Shown here: positions 38,813 to 39,925 of the stretch, piece after piece
Position numbering within the stretch: the first letter of the stretch is position 1
How the letters are laid out: the number at the start of each line of letters is the position of its first letter
NCBI GenBank assembly: GCA_017644105.1
Contig: JAEPMD010000009.1
Coordinates: forward strand, 1-39,925
From: Rhizobiaceae bacterium
Lineage (GTDB): Bacteria > Pseudomonadota > Alphaproteobacteria > Rhizobiales > Rhizobiaceae
DNA: 39,925 bases
Direction of reading: 5' to 3'
Notes under the pieces: generated by a model
Seen by the model: the letters and a program-made list of their open reading frames with translations, nothing else
The model's database searches: none
Told to the model about the DNA's origin: nothing
Made by a program: the position numbers and the translations under genes

Positions 38813-38898
38813 TGGTGCGGGCACCGGGACTCGAACCCGGACAGCCTAAGGCCGAGGGATTTTAAGTCCCTTGCGTCTACCAGTTCCGCCATGCCCGC
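38813..38898 (-). tRNA. tRNA-Leu (anticodon UAA)
   Basis: An 86-nt class II tRNA on the minus strand. The acceptor stem is GCGGGCA with TGCCCGC, discriminator A and an encoded CCA end (38813-38815). The anticodon stem AGGGA/TCCCT encloses the loop CTTAAAA, so the anticodon is TAA, reading UUA. The long variable arm (CGGCCTTAGGCTG) and the T arm CCGGGTTCGAGTCCCGG are clear. A T-rich stretch follows on the transcribed strand. Confidence 0.97.
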
Positions 38899-39162
38899 AT
38901 CCTGGCTGACTGCCTACACGAACAAGTCATGATCAATCAAGTTCTTTTTGATCGATTTTCAAAATAAAAATCTCAAGCCATTACTTTGCCTTGTTTTGGC
39001 TATGCCTGCAAAGTTAAGACAATGAATAAACAAACCGAATCAATTGCTAAACAAACGGACGCAAGTGATTCTTTTTCCTCAATAATGCGGCCCTTAGTAA
39101 CCTAAAGCATTTTCATTTCCCAACTAATCATGTAAGCAAAATCAATAACAAGGTTGGATTAA
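38899..39162. other. 264-bp gap between tRNA-Leu and the CinA-type gene
   Basis: AT-rich, with no credible gene. It should hold the promoter of the leftward tRNA and that of the rightward gene at 39163. No strong -35/-10 pair was identified by eye. Confidence 0.5.
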
Positions 39163-39903
39163 ATGAACGATAAATTGGAAGTAACGGCGGCAGCGCTTGC
39201 CATTGGTGATGAACTCTTATCAGGCCGAACACGCGATAAGAATATCGGGCATCTAGCGCAAACACTCACTTCCGTTGGCATTAATTTAAAAGAAGTTCGT
39301 ATCGTCGCTGACGAGCAAAGCGAAATCGTTCATGCAGTCAATGCCCTGCGAGGCAAATTTGACTACCTCTTCACATCAGGTGGCATAGGCCCAACCCATG
39401 ACGATATTACCGCAGATGCCGTATCTAAGGCATTTGAAGTTGAATGTATTTATGATGAAGCCGCAATGGAGTTGCTCGCCGCGCATTATAAATCGCGCGA
39501 GATGGAATTTACCGAAGCACGACAACGCATGGCACGCATGCCGCAAGGTGCATCGCATATCGACAACCCTGTTTCGAAAGCTCCTGGGTTTAATATTGAT
39601 AATGTCTATGTCATGGCTGGCGTACCCAAAGTCTTTGAAGCCATGCTCAATAATGTCGTCCCTACCCTTAAAACGGGGCAAAAACTATTATCACGTTCTA
39701 TACCCTGCAAGCATGGCGAAGGTGTGATTGGAACACCTTTAGGTGTCATCCAAAAAGATAATCCCGATATCAGTATCGGGTCTTATCCACGTTTTGGTGA
39801 TGACGGCAGTTTTTCAACAGAGATTATCGTGCGCGGTCTTAATGTTGAAGATGTGGACAAAGCCGCTGATGACATTGAGCAGATGCTTGCCAATTTGGGC
39901 TAA
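39163..39903 (+). CDS. CinA/MoaB-type molybdopterin-binding-domain protein
   Basis: A 246-aa protein with the N-terminal domain of the competence/damage-inducible CinA family (COG1058), which has the MoaB/Mog fold. Marks: AAALAIGDELLSGRTRDKNIGHLAQ, the FTSGGIGPTHDDITADAVSKAF loop (usual ligand-binding signature), and VYVMAGVPKVFEAML. The C-terminal nicotinamide-nucleotide amidohydrolase domain of full CinA (about 400 aa) is absent, so this is the short form common in alphaproteobacteria. In other bacteria the N-terminal domain has ADP-ribose pyrophosphatase activity; that is not proven here. ATG 39163 has a weak AAGG upstream. Confidence 0.9.
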   Translation: MNDKLEVTAAALAIGDELLSGRTRDKNIGHLAQTLTSVGINLKEVRIVADEQSEIVHAVNALRGKFDYLFTSGGIGPTHDDITADAVSKAFEVECIYDEAAMELLAAHYKSREMEFTEARQRMARMPQGASHIDNPVSKAPGFNIDNVYVMAGVPKVFEAMLNNVVPTLKTGQKLLSRSIPCKHGEGVIGTPLGVIQKDNPDISIGSYPRFGDDGSFSTEIIVRGLNVEDVDKAADDIEQMLANLG

Positions 39904-39925
39904 GGCATTATTCTATCGCCCACTC

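Noticed and set aside
38526-38849. A 107-codon + strand frame overlapping the orphan gene and tRNA-Leu
   Set aside because: It runs into the tRNA gene and overlaps the better-supported gene at 38216; a shadow.
1-39925. CRISPR array, prophage, insertion sequence or toxin-antitoxin pair
   Set aside because: No spaced direct repeats, transposase, integrase or phage structural genes were seen on either strand. Small genes do not form a recognisable toxin-antitoxin pair.

Overview
The window looks like chromosomal DNA from a marine alphaproteobacterium, most likely in Hyphomicrobiales (Rhizobiales). Four things point there. The block nuoA-N, birA, RNase J, methylmalonyl-CoA epimerase, DUF1467, proS, lolC, lolD is typical of that group. 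ProS is the short form without an editing insertion. NuoE carries a Lys/Ala-rich tail ending in a helix-hairpin-helix-like module. Base composition is moderate. A Na+-translocating NADH:quinone reductase (Na+-NQR) and a glucosylglycerate-type compatible-solute operon both suit a saline habitat. Genus and species cannot be read from the sequence.

Layout. 1-1225: the C-terminal part of a chemoreceptor, cut by the window edge. 1491-2582: two small leftward genes, an exported NTR/TIMP-like protein and a HlyU-family protein. 2724-7144: a rightward operon with a GH13_18 phosphorylase, a HAD phosphatase and glucosyl-3-phosphoglycerate synthase, followed by a small exported protein. 7164-29374: a very long leftward array. 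Read in the direction of transcription it is the full 14-subunit complex I operon (nuoA-N, with an extra gene between nuoF and nuoG), birA, rnj, mce, a DUF1467 gene, proS and the Lol lipoprotein exporter. A putative structured RNA with its own terminator lies on the opposite strand between proS and the DUF1467 gene. 29758-35598: nqrABCDEF, also leftward. 35765-37073: apbE and nqrM, the NQR maturation genes, transcribed divergently from nqrA. 37086-38710: a tiny membrane protein, a two-CBS-domain protein and an orphan gene. 38813-38898: tRNA-Leu(UAA) on the minus strand. 39163-39903: a CinA-type molybdopterin-binding-domain protein.

How it works together. Two unrelated NADH:quinone oxidoreductases lie back to back: proton-pumping complex I and sodium-pumping NQR. 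The NQR accessory factors are present: ApbE attaches FMN to NqrB and NqrC, and NqrM supports maturation. The cell could therefore use either a proton or a sodium gradient for the same electron-transfer step. The glucosylglycerate operon appears to encode both synthesis (GpgS plus phosphatase) and phosphorolytic breakdown (GH13_18 enzyme) of an osmolyte.

The least explained elements are the opposite-strand RNA at about 10736-10884, the shared helix-hairpin-helix-like module in NuoE and in the gene between nuoF and nuoG, and three orphan genes (1491-2018, 6557-7144, 38216-38710). I did not find a clear case of a wholly new multi-gene system. Nearly every large gene belongs to a recognisable family.
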